A stretch of 64,000 nucleotides of DNA from Adineta vaga (taxonomy: Eukaryota; Rotifera). The stretch is from positions 806,001 to 870,000 of the forward strand of contig CP075492.1 in assembly GCA_021613535.1 (NCBI GenBank), read 5' to 3'. The number at the start of each line of letters is the position of its first letter. Positions within the stretch are counted from its first letter, which is position 1. The notes under the pieces were generated by a model, which made no database searches, was not told the DNA's origin, and worked only from the letters and a program-made list of their open reading frames with translations. This document shows positions 12,208-23,112 of the stretch, in pieces. The translations under genes and the position numbers were made by a program.

Positions 12208-13644
12208 TCAATTTCTTTAAGTTAATCTTTTATTTTATCTGTTATAAATATTTTAGGATAGATTAACAAATGAAAATCTTCATCATCCTCAAAATTATTT
12301 TTCTTCAAATATTATGTATCAAGTTTGATTACATTACAATGAATTATATTTTACAATAACTCAATATGAAAATAAAACAATGGACAATTGATTTGGTTTG
12401 TTTTTCATCAACAGATAATTTATTTTATATCAACCCTCGACAATTAAATGAAACACAAAATTAATTTTTTCAAACATTTTTAATGTTGATTTCATTGTAC
12501 AAATAAATCTCAGTTTGTATAGAACTTATTTAAGAATTTATGTAAGAAATGCGAAGAGAGATGCGCACTAATATCTAATTACTGAATATCACGCGGAAAG
12601 ATAATCATATAAATTAAAAACAAATAATGAAACTAAAATGAGATGTCACAGTGATTTATATACCAATCAAAAGGATAATAAGTAAGAGAAAGAAGATTGC
12701 CACGAATTTTGAGTTTTAATATTGTCAAATGACTTTTAGTGATAAGACATCATTTACTTGAAAGTATACGGAAGAATCTTTGATTTACTTCTATTCAAAT
12801 GAATATAATTTACAACTTATTTTCACTTTTATTACATACAGAATTCACTTACTAACAACATTCATTATTATCTATGGATATGAGTTCAATAAAAATACCA
12901 CATGGACTAACTGAAAATGATAATCTTTTATGGAAAGTTCTTAATGATGGATAAATGAAACAACTCAATAAAATATAATAGAAGATGTTTCTATTAGTGA
13001 AGATCACTGAAAATGTATTATTCAGAAATAACGACAACAATCAAGGAAAAGGAAATATTATTTATATAGACTTTTTCTCAGATGAGGATGTCTATCCTTT
13101 ATTTACATCCTCATCCTTAAGATTGATTTTATTAGACAATATCGTTAAAAAGAAAGCAAGAAAAAAGATATCACAATGGGAATTCTTAATTTATTCGAAT
13201 CTTTCATCAGGATTATGTATTTTTGAAAAAGAAACTTGAATCTCGTTCTAAGTCTCTTTTAAAGCTGTGCAGTGATTTGATACAGAATTTTATACTCGAA
13301 ATATCTTTTTTTTAAATACTGAATTCCAATGCAGAATCCTATCTCTTATATGAAATAAATAGTGTCACACGTAGAACGTAAATAATTAACAAGGAACGTT
13401 CGTCGTACCTATTAAAAAATGATGAAAACATACAAAATGTACGATATAAACTACGAAGGATACATAAGAACAAAAGGTATGAAATGAATTATTACCCAGC
13501 TTATTTTCACCCACACCTGTCCTCAAGATGATCACCTTTTTCAAAGAATATCAAAGAAGGAAGAGTGATGAATTTTATTTACCTTAATTGTACTTATATA
13601 TGATCAGAAAAAAACAATGTTTATAATATGTAGAAGAGACGTGA
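12208..13644. other. Intergenic stretch with two hairpin-family motifs
   Basis: No gene is supported. There is a clean 10-bp inverted repeat GATGAGGATG/CATCCTCATC at 13081-13115, and a single CACCCACACCTGTCCTCAAG arm at about 13509-13528. The latter lies about 115 bases beyond the stop of the minus-strand SNARE gene. Confidence 0.5.
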
Positions 13645-14156
13645 TTAATTGTCCTTCTTGTTGAGAAGTACTGCAATCACTATAATTATAAAAGTTCAAA
13701 GATTATACATTTAAATGAAAGATACAAAACTTACGAACAATACCAATAATAATTAAACAAATAATAACTACGATCAAAATCCACATCTATACGATTTCAA
13801 ACAAGTGATTAATATACAATCGAATATGTATCATTACTTTTATATTTTGCCACCACATTTTTGTCTTAATATCGCGCGCACTTCGACTGAAAATTTGTGT
13901 ATCGTCGCTCAGTTTATCTAAATAGAGAAATCGTTTTTATTGAACGACGATAATGAAATACTATAACTTGATCTTTCTGCCACAATATCTATGTTTTCTC
14001 CACGTTGAAGAATTCCTTCAATATTTCTAGTCATTTGTATTTTGACCTAAAGTTAAAACAAATCATCATTTGATAATATTTATTAGAAAAGTAAAATCTT
14101 ACGGCATTTAAATCATCATTTATTTGATTCATTTGATTTTCTGTGTTCGATGACAT
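13645..14156 (-). CDS. R-SNARE, VAMP/endobrevin-like (synaptobrevin family)
   Basis: Five minus-strand exons (14156-14103, 14046-13968, 13917-13838, 13786-13735, 13679-13645) join through four 49-57 bp GT/AG introns into 99 residues, about the length of VAMP8. The SNARE motif includes the hydrophobic heptads of MTRNIEGILQRGENIDIVAE. The Arg of LQRGE is the zero-layer arginine that defines R-SNAREs. It is followed by the juxtamembrane KMWWQNIK and a C-terminal anchor (WILIVVIICLIIIGIVLIAV). It should act on vesicles, pairing with Q-SNAREs in membrane fusion. The spacing from the zero-layer Arg to the WW pair matches VAMP8/VAMP7 only when the donor at 13967/13966 is used, which fixes that splice site. 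The true start may lie further upstream, because an open frame extends to a possible acceptor near 14221. All residues needed for function are present. Confidence 0.85.
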
Positions 14157-14640
14157 ATTCACATTCTCATGTGTTGGATTAGATACATAAGAAATATTGT
14201 ATTCAGAATGAGTAGACCTTAACAAAAAAAAAAGAACTTCATTTATAAATGAAAAAGACAAACCGTATTAAAAATGTTTATAGATTTACATGATCAATGT
14301 ATTGGTATTGTTACTTTCTCTTTCAAACAACGTGTGCTCAGATTAAAAGAAAAAAGAAAAGTAATGTTTGTTTTAGATTTTAAAAAAAACTCAAAGTATT
14401 GAATTTATGAGAACAGATCCACGCGCATTCAGTCGAATAACTAACGACAACTATCGATACTTTATGTATGGATATTTTGATATAATATAAAACAACTAAA
14501 TTAATTAATTGAAAGAGAATCCTAAAGATAGCAATTTATTCATTTTCCCTTGTATCCATAAGATTCATATTTGATGTGATGAATTGAGACGAATGACTCA
14601 TAGATTATATACGAAATCATGGTGAAATAACATATATAAC

Positions 14641-14732
14641 ATCTTGAGGGTGTGAGAATGTGACTATCTTCTCTTAACCCACACCCACACCCTCACCCTC
14701 ACCCACACCCACACCCACACCCACCCTCAAGA
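14641..14732. repeat. Hairpin with an eight-unit telomere-like hexamer array
   Basis: ATCTTGAGGGTGTGAG at the left and CACCCACCCTCAAGAT at the right form an inverted repeat. Inside the right arm, 14678-14725 is eight consecutive hexamers of CCCACA or CCCTCA/CCCACC. Read on the minus strand these are TGTGGG-type repeats, the telomere hexamer reported for bdelloid rotifers. Confidence 0.75.
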
Positions 14733-14943
14733 TGGTTGTGAAGAAAATATGCGATTTTATAATAACCTATTGGATTTATTTAAGAGCAGAAATGACAACA
14801 TCAACGTAAATCTTATCAAAATGTATGTAGATTATCGCTATAAACATACTCGAATTTATTTTATTTGTTTAAAAGTTGTATATATAGAAAAGTCTAAAAT
14901 ACGATTATTTTTAAATAGTTTCTTTCAAACTTCTTTATTTTTG

Positions 14944-15195
14944 TTAACCGCTCCATTCGGTAATAGTTGTAGTACCACCAGGAAGAGTATAAGTTTGTTC
15001 TGTATGTGATGTTTGTTGTCCATTTCCTCTACCATTATCGAATGGTTTTGCATTAGCAGCTGGAGCAAGATTGAAAGGATCAGTTTGCCATTGTTCAGAA
15101 CCATAATTTGGAGCTAGAAAATATTGAATACAAATAAATCTCTATATCATTATTAATTTACGAAGATTTGGAATTTGTTGTTGTTGAGAAGACAT
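14944..15195 (-). CDS. Small two-exon protein, 67 residues, unknown
   Basis: Exon 1 (15195-15162) and exon 2 (15113-14944) are joined through a 48-bp phase-1 GT/AG intron. The protein is hydrophilic: MSSQQQQIPNLP, then NYGSEQWQTDPFNLAPAANA, ending TLPGGTTTITEWSG. It has no signal peptide, membrane segment or cysteines. The short intron and the conserved-looking aromatic/Pro composition support a real gene. No family is recognised. A hairpin of the recurrent family lies about 210 bases past the stop. Confidence 0.6.
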
Positions 15196-15541
15196 GATGT
15201 TTTCTGTTAAGTTTACTAAAAGATTTTATTAAGAAATATAAAAATATCTGAGTATTTATATATCTTTTTTCTTTCTTGATTGATATCAAATATTGACGTC
15301 AAAGAAAAATAAAAATTAATGAGTACATATAGCAAAATGATGTAAAGAATATTATTTTTAGTTTTTATCATAAAAAAATCTATCATTTTTTTCGTAAGAT
15401 ACAAAACGGAGAGGTGTTCTCTTCACTCACGTGTTAGAATGTTTATATAAAATATTTCGTCTTTTCTTCATGAAAAATCAAAGTACTCTTTTACTCTTCT
15501 GTTTTTATGTTGTTGATCATTTATACATACTCATGACGTAG

Positions 15542-15714
15542 GTAAAGTTACCACCATATTCGAGTATTTCTCGTCTGGATTCGCCGGAGAACCCGTACTG
15601 AACTCAGCATTTAATTCTCTAGCGAATGATGTAGTTTTCGGCATGGGTTGGCAAGAAAAGAAAGTTTTCATATCCACACCCACTCTCAATACTCGAATAT
15701 GGTGCTAACTTTAC
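15542..15714. mobile_element. MITE with 27-bp terminal inverted repeats
   Basis: The left end (15542-15568) and right end (15688-15714) are inverted copies of GTAAAGTTASCACCATATTC followed by GAGTATT, with a single mismatch. The 119-bp interior is non-coding and relatively GC-rich (CTGGATTCGCCGGAGAACCC). It is a short non-autonomous DNA transposon. The superfamily cannot be assigned from this copy. Confidence 0.75.
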
Positions 15715-18700
15715 TTAGGTATAATCATGCATAATAATAAATTTGAAAGATTCTTTCTTGTGTTAATATTTTAAATAACAAATGATAGAAACTATTCTTT
15801 GTCTTGGTTCTAAAAAGATCAATTACGTTTCAATTAAATATACTGATAAATATTGTTTATTACGCGATAAAAATTTGTCAAATATTCAGCGATTTTTTTT
15901 CAAATTTCTAATTATATAAAAAAGTAAAGATAAAGAAAAGTAATTTTCAGTACTATGTTTATCAGTAATATGTGAAGTATCCTCTTAACTTAATCCAAGA
16001 AAATATTTAGTTTTTGTTCGATTTTATCATCTGTACTTGATACTATTAAGCTATATGGAGAATTGTGTTTAGTTTATCGTATAAAAGACGTATTTTTATA
16101 TTTAGAAATGAAACAAATGAGAAAGAAAAAACGAAAAATTTTCCTTTTTCCTATAATTATATCAAAGCATATCTTCATCAATTATATTTTGTTAACCTAA
16201 AATAAAAATCTCATTTAAATAGCAAAAATGATTACTAAATATTCCAGATTCAGTCGCATTTTTTGTTAGAATAAGGGTGATATTACTTTGGAAGTATCAT
16301 TGTTTAATGATAGACCTAGATCTATTCAAATGATGATTGCTTCTTGGAAATCCTTGAAAAGAAAAACTATGTAGAAAATCGAATATATAGATTTGATTTT
16401 ATTAAAATTCATATCTATTAATCATATTATAATATTGTGCCAATCGACACTTCTATCTAGATACTACATCTTATGTGCTATCATTTGGAAATGTCAATTA
16501 TGGGATATCGTCCTTACGTAATATTCGTTTCATACTAATGTTCGCATTATGAATATTACCTTGTACTCTTACTGTTCCTTCTATTCTGTATAAAAGACGA
16601 TATTCGATATTGTATGATACACAACTGGAGTATCATTAAATGTGAGTAGCTGTCTAATTCGACTTACGATATAAATCAACCTCGCTTAAACTTTGTACAT
16701 AAATCATAAGCATAAAAATTAACTAGCAAAGACAAAGCACAAAGTTTTGATATATTATAAATTTATCAATGGAAACAATATTTTTGGTAGGATTGGTTAG
16801 CCAGAGCTAAATTAGTGGCATGAATTTCAGCAACTGTGGATTTATTCAAAGTTGTAATGGTATTTCGTAACGATCAAGACGAAATAACTGATTTAAACCA
16901 TTTGAAAGTTAAAAATAAATCATGGAAATTGCATTACATCATGTGCGATAGCTATAGTCTTATATGATTGAAACATCTTTAAATCATACAAAAATGAAAA
17001 TTAAATCATTCAAATACAGGAAGCCGTACATCTTTTGCCGTTCATCGACACTAGTTCTTGTTGGGTAATATATGGCGTTTAAGTTCGAGTATGCGAAGAT
17101 TATGTCTGACGGTAATATGAATTCATCGAGTTACAAGGGGAAAAAGCGAGACTTCATCTAACTTCAGACAATGCATGAAGTAGATGTAGTCCCGCTTTTC
17201 CCCCCTTTTCGAGACATCACGTAAAATTTCCCAAACTCCGATAACTCGTTCGCCTTCCAGCTGGGGGTAGGACATTTACGTTTATGCTAAATAAACGTTC
17301 ACGGATTCCGTTAATTAACGCCCGTTAATGAACTCGCGTTAAATTAAATGATCCACCCCTACTTCCAACGCAAACAGTATATCACATAGAAATCACGCTA
17401 TACTGAAAGTCTTTACCATAGGTTTCACTTATTCCTGATGAACCCTTCAAAGCAACAATATCGACGAAAAACACACAGATTTCCTCAGATACCGTTGAAA
17501 ATCAAGCGAGCAAGTGCACCGAATATAAGAGCCTTAAGCTTTATCCGTGTGTTCTTCTCAAATCAGGAAACTCGCAGCCTCCGTCATATGGGACAGTTAT
17601 TGATCCGTTTTTACGCTTTTCAGAAGTTAGTAGAAAAATTTCAGTACTTGTCTGTGCGGAAATGGTTGTATCTGACAACATTGGGCCGAGAAGGATTAAA
17701 GGTGTGATAAACGTAATATGTCAAATCTTAATCACTCTTTGAAAAAAGATAGAAATATTTTTTGAAAGTGTTGAATTGAATTAGATTCGTACCAAAATTA
17801 TCAATCTTGATATCTTTCTAAGAGATGAAGACAAACCATCCTTTATTTATAAATTTATAATTTATAGAAACTTCATCTTTACGCTAAAGTAATAGGACAA
17901 AGACTATCTATTAGTAATTTATAAATACTTTTTCTTTGTGCCAAAGTTTTAGAACGAAGATCGATAATTTTATTTTAGAAGTGAAGTTTTACATTTTACA
18001 GTTAGTTTATATCATAATTATAATTGGACAACTTATGTAAAATGTAATGTACATCCTTTACATGAAGAATAGCGATAACACTATTTCTCCAATTTGTTTT
18101 TGTAATCACAAATAATAATAAAAAATAAAAAGCTGCAGCAGTAATGAAATATTATTTTATCTGATTTTTTTCCGTTACAAATAGTTCTTCTGTTTTTCTT
18201 AAGAGAACTAACTATCGTTTTCGATGTTTTTATAGAGAAAATATTTATGTTGTTTTTGATAAAAACATATATAATGTATTTTTTCAATCGGATATAAAAA
18301 AACACATCCTTTGATATTCAGTTGAAAAGTTTTCTTTTGAAAAACTAGAATGTGTCTCTGAAAATAACTGAATTGTTTATTTTTGCATTGATTTATTACA
18401 ATTGTAACGATTTCTGAGTTCAAAAGAACTTGTTTAAGAGTATATATGTGTATATATTTATTCTTTATAAGAAATCACTACTATACTGTATTTTCTTCGT
18501 TCTTTATATAATACTCAGCAAGATACAGTCACGCACTAATACAAAAATATCTAAGTATCACACGTTGACATAATTCTTAAGTCAATAACAAAATTAAGAT
18601 AAATGGAAAGGAATAAGACATGGAAATATAATGTATGATCCAGATACATATATTAATCATAAGAAGACAGTAGAAAAGTAAGTTAGAGGTCAAAGTAGAG

Positions 18701-18786
18701 AAAGAGAGAGAAAAAATATTCGTCAAGGATAAATAATATAATATGTAAAAAGAAAAGAATGCACAACCTTTTAGATTGTCACAATA
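15715..18786. other. Long AT-rich intergenic stretch with an inverted repeat at 17.1 kb
   Basis: No gene is supported. A less AT-rich island at about 17030-17710 contains an imperfect inverted repeat (17136-17166 against 17176-17210: AAGGGGAAAAAGCGAGAC versus GTCCCGCTTTTCCCCCCTT) and an 89-codon open frame at 17438-17707 with no recognisable protein features. The island is probably a degenerate transposable element. Sequence from 17.7 to 18.8 kb is featureless and AT-rich. Confidence 0.5.
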
Positions 18787-19503
18787 ATGAGTGAATCATG
18801 GTTTATTCCTGTTGTTTTCGAAATGATTATTTCTCTTATTTTTTTATATATTATTATTATTAACAAAATATGTCATACAACTAGCAGGGTATTAATCGGT
18901 AATACATGTTTAGTGGCATTTATATTTCGATGTGATGGACTTAGTGTATTTGTTTTTATGATTAAAAATGATATAAAACAAATAGAATATAAAGATTCAC
19001 TTTGTATCCTTCATGCTTATCTTGGTTATGCGATATGTGCTGCATTAAATTATTCATTTTTATTACAAGTATTATATCGATATATAACAGTTGTTTATCC
19101 AACTCGTTTATTTTATCAAACAAGAAAATGTCAAATATTACTTATTATTCTAATATAATTATTTAGTTTTATTAATCCTTTTGTTTATACATTTACAAAT
19201 GAAATTCAATATAATATTGACAATCAAATATGTCAAATACTATTACAAGGTTCTTTTTCGTTGATTTACATGGGATTTTGTTCTTATATAATTCCCGTCT
19301 TGTTAATTATATTTACTTATATAAAATGAATTCGATATGTTCATTAAATAAGTAAACGTGTTACGCCTATAACTATTTATTCTCGAGCACAAAAAGAATT
19401 AAAAATGGTTCAACGAATTGTTATACTTGTTATGATTGCTTTATTTCAATTTACTGAACCAGTTAAATCATATTTCCAGAAAAAACGAATAAATGTAATT
19501 GTT
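18787..19503 (+). pseudogene. 7TM receptor with three in-frame stops
   Basis: One continuous frame encodes TM1 (VVFEMIISLIFLYIIIINKI), TM2, the TM3 region (ALNYSFLLQVLYRYITVVYP, with a YRY in the DRY position), TM4, TM5 (GFCSYIIPVLLIIFTYI), a basic loop (RAQKELKMVQ) and the start of TM6. It is interrupted by TAA at 19156-19158, TGA at 19327-19329 and TAA at 19345-19347. No frameshift is needed across about 700 bases. The remainder of TM6 and TM7 is lost after about 19490. It is related to the receptor at 21.5 kb (shared S-x-LLQ-L-R core in TM3). Confidence 0.7.
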
Positions 19504-20403
19504 GTAGAAAGAGTGGGATAAATAAATATTGTCTTGTATCACATATTTTCTATCAAATTTCTCATCGAGATATTTGAGTTATCCACATTATATATATATA
19601 TATTTAATAAATTATATTTCTATTTTTCTGTATGAATGATTATATGGGCAAAATCATTTTAATAGCGACGTGACATCGTACAGTTGCAACACGTATATCT
19701 CACACTAATAAAGTACTTTAGAGCTGTTTTTTCTATATTGTATACATGTTCATGTGTCGCAAATACTTTGGAAAACTTAGCTCTCAAGACTTCTATTTGA
19801 TGGAGTTATTAATGAAAAAGTAGCGTTAGCGACGTGACGTCAAAAAATACATTGATTATCAGTTTTTGACTTTCGAATGAAAATCACTCCAAGCAAAAGG
19901 ATATTTTCACAAAACTAACTAGTCCAGTTTCTAAGCCTTTGTTCTGGCTATTGAACCTATTTCGCGTTGGTGACGTGACAGACTACGACTGTACCGAAGA
20001 AAATTTGCTCGAAAAATTAAAAAGAAAGTTTCAAATTAATTTCGACAGATGTAAACCTTTCTTTAGACTTACGGGTTTATATTGCCATAAAAACTTCTGT
20101 TTCAGAACCCACGAGATCTCTGGAGATCCTGTTTGTGCGTAGGAAATTTTTCGAAACCAATTTGGCTGAAAATTTCATTATAGATGTACCTCATATTGAA
20201 TAGTCCCTTCTGAAACTTTTAGATATTTTTCTCTTACGGTTCTTGGGATATTCACTAACTACTGTTTAATTAATTTCCGTTAGTAGTTAGTCGAAAGAAA
20301 TTTTCTAAATAAAATGTTCTTCTAATACATTGAACAGAAACAAGAGCGGTAAATGTCCTGTTTCGCGTGATTTTACCCATATATATATATGGATCAGTTG
20401 TAA
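19504..20403. other. Intergenic stretch
   Basis: No gene is supported. The motif GACGTGAC occurs at about 19668, 19830 and 19973, roughly 145-160 bases apart, but the sequence between copies does not align convincingly. Confidence 0.4.
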
Positions 20404-21084
20404 TTAATAGGAACTAACGGAGCCAAGCCACACGTACCGTAGACATTCTTCGAGGCATTTAATGTTTGTTGTCCATTGACAATCCAAAGTTTCACTATTT
20501 TTGTGACGGGATCTAAGCATGCGGCAATGTAATATATCCAGTCTCTGTCTCGATTTAACTGCATGTATTCTTTGACGAACGTCCAAAGCATCATCATTGA
20601 CTCATAGGGCATTTCAGTCTCTGGATGCGTCTTGAATGAGATAATACTTATCGGCTGAGATCTTCAAATCTATTAAAGTAAATATGGAAAGAGTAGTACT
20701 TGTCAAAGTCTGCGATGATAGATAAAGATTATGATCACTACCAATAATAACGACAGTTGAATTATCAGATTTAAGAGTTAATTGAAATTTAGCAAGAGCT
20801 ACTGGAGTAAATATAGGAGTATTAAGAGGAATCACTGGAGCAGAGCAGACTGTGCTAGAGACAGAACTCAGTGACGTGTTACTCGATGTTGATGATTGAA
20901 TAACTTGACGCTTCTGAAGTTTCTGAGATTTCTTTTCGTCCATAGAAGTAATGTCTAGAGCAGTGTTGATAGATCGACCTCGGCGAAGTCTAAAACAAGC
21001 GGGAGAACCAATATCGATTGAGTTCTTACAGGCTGAATGTCTGGCAACTGATTGGGCCGTCACAGTATTGGCTTGAGCATACAC
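20404..21084 (-). pseudogene. Degraded coding sequence, unknown
   Basis: Minus-strand frames give a Ser/Thr-rich stretch (21084-20614, containing NSTVVIIGSDHNLYLSSQTL) and, one frame over, a second stretch (about 20650-20404, RDRDWIYYIAACLDPVTKIV then KLWIVNGQQTL). The two parts could be joined by a frameshift or an unrecognised intron near 20640. The tail vaguely recalls lectin-like jelly-roll repeats, but this is not enough to name a family. Base composition is less AT-rich than the neighbours, so it may be transposon-derived. Confidence 0.35.
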
Positions 21085-21500
21085 CCTTAGATCGACTCCC
21101 TTTGTATATCTCTTTTAAAATAGTGAGTCGAGAAAACGTCAATGAATCGCTTGTAACAATATAAAATTCCTCTTTCTGAAATGAATAAATTTACCTTGGC
21201 AAATACGACGTCATCACTTCTAACTCGACAGATTATTAGCTAACGTATAGCACGTAACGGAAATTGTTTACTAATAGCAATGCTTTCAAAAGGTACGTTT
21301 TGTAAGCTATACGACAATGGGTTTATATTTATCAAGACTCTCTCCTCGATGTTTTCAGAGAAAATATTCCTGTATGCAATCTGACTTATTAGTTCACTTT
21401 CTTCGAGGGTAGACGACGATTTGAATACTCTCTTAATCTATACCTTTTTTTATAATTAAAAAGAGATTATTGATTAGAAAAACTTCTTGGTTCATAAAAA

Positions 21501-22391
21501 ATGAATGTTTCAATACCAACATCCACGGGCATACGACATAGTTCGGCAAATTTTAGTTTACTTGGCCCTTCATCTATGACGTTTGCGATGATCGCTATCA
21601 TTATTGCATCTATAGTTTCAATATGGATATGTTTTGAAAAACAATTTCACTCCATAACCAATATGTTAGTTTGTAACGTAAGTATCTCATCCATTTTATA
21701 TTGTACAGTTCAATTGAATAATTTTACTTATCTTCTATTCATTATTTGGGATACAAATGATATATTATGTCGATGGCGGGCTTATTTTACTTATGTAGCT
21801 GTAGTTGCTGTTGTTTACTCATATTTATTACAAGCTCTATCACGATTGTTTTTTACTGTTTTCTCTACACAATATGCATGGTTGGCATTATTAAAAACAC
21901 ACATAATCTTACTTTTTGTTGAATGAACTATGGTTTTAGTTGTCCCGTTACCTGCACTAATGACAAAAGACATTTATTTTCGTTTGAGGTTTTTATGTTG
22001 GGTACCAACCAAATTTATTTTACATACTGTTTATGCTGTACTCGTCTATTATTTCATTCCTGCTTTAGCAGTTATAATAATTTATACTATGATTTATTTG
22101 CAAATTAAGCGAAATAAGAACAATTTGAGGAGGGATGGGACGGTTAGGAGAAGGCAAAATCGTGATATGGAAGTACTTCGTAATATAGCGATCTTATTTA
22201 GTATTTATATTCTTGGTGGACTTCCATGGGGTTTATATATTGTGACGAAGATTGAGTTGTTGTACTCATGTAGTATTGTCTCTACAACATTGACTGTAGC
22301 TATTGAAAAAGCAGCTTTAATAGCACTTAATCGAAAAATGCGAAATTCCATTAAAAAGCGTTTTTTACATCTTACATGTCGACTTTCGTGA
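21501..22391 (+). pseudogene. 7TM receptor, intact except for one TGA in TM4
   Basis: A 296-codon frame encodes all seven helices. They include TM1 (FAMIAIIIASIVSIWICF), TM2, TM3 with CRWRAYF and YSYLLQALSRLFF (Arg in the DRY position), TM4, TM5 (YAVLVYYFIPALAVIIIYTM), a basic third loop, TM6 (AILFSIYILGGLPWGLYIV) and TM7. N-glycosylation motifs (NVS, NFS) lie in the N-terminal tail. The only defect is TGA at 21924-21926 in TM4 (LLFVE-stop-TMVLVV), where related receptors often carry Trp; TGG to TGA would explain it. No ligand can be inferred. It is either a very recent pseudogene or a segregating null allele. Confidence 0.75.
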
Positions 22392-22516
22392 AGACACTTC
22401 TTATCTGTTAATGACTTTAATTTGATTTAAATATTCTTATTGATCTCTTTCGTGTATAATACAAATATATAATGCTTTACTGAGTTATTCTAAGTCGATT
22501 CGATCTGAATTCATTC

Positions 22517-23112
22517 TTAACCCCTAGAGGACGGATGATGTATATCGGTAAATTGCAAAACTATTGTACCGTTTGGAGTGAAAAATCAACGAAAAAGAAT
22601 TTTTTGATTTTCAACCCAATCAATACTGCTTTTAGTTGTACTATATGAGAGCAGAAAAAGTGTAAATTTTCCCCACTATTGCATTTAGTATAGCTTCGAT
22701 ATATGAGAAACATTAAAAAGTGCTATGAATTACTGTACTACTGCTGGGTCGAAAAATGGTTTAAATATTAGAGATTCGCAGAATGTGTTGAAAATACTTC
22801 AGTTTATATCACTTGAACATCATTCAGAGTCAAGTTTAATGAAGCGTGTTTAGGGTACTAGCAAACGTTACGATAGCTCCTTAAACAGAACATCAAGTTA
22901 TATGTAATGTGCGTACTTCAACGTTAGTTTTGTACTAATAATAAAGAGAAAAATCTAAACTAATTATTCCTCAAAAATCTCGTGTGACATTTTTGCACTA
23001 TTTGCTTGACTTACATATGAAAGATACGTTTTCTAATGGCAATATTTTCTACAATAGTTCACTATAACTAGTAAATAAAATGATAAAAATGCCAGCTCAA
23101 TCTGTCTTATTA
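22517..23112. mobile_element. Possible piggyBac-type end (TTAA + CCCCTAGAGG)
   Basis: TTAA at 22517-22520 is followed by CCCCTAGAGGACGGATGATG, which resembles a piggyBac-family terminal repeat. The following roughly 590 bases are non-coding. No matching opposite end was seen before the mariner starts at 23113, so the element would be incomplete. Confidence 0.35.

Noticed and set aside
17438-17707. 89-codon plus-strand frame in a less AT-rich island
   Set aside because: No domain, signal peptide or splice context; it sits beside an inverted repeat and is more likely transposon debris.
19660-19990. Tandem repeat built on GACGTGAC
   Set aside because: Only the eight-base core recurs (three times, uneven spacing); the intervening DNA does not align.
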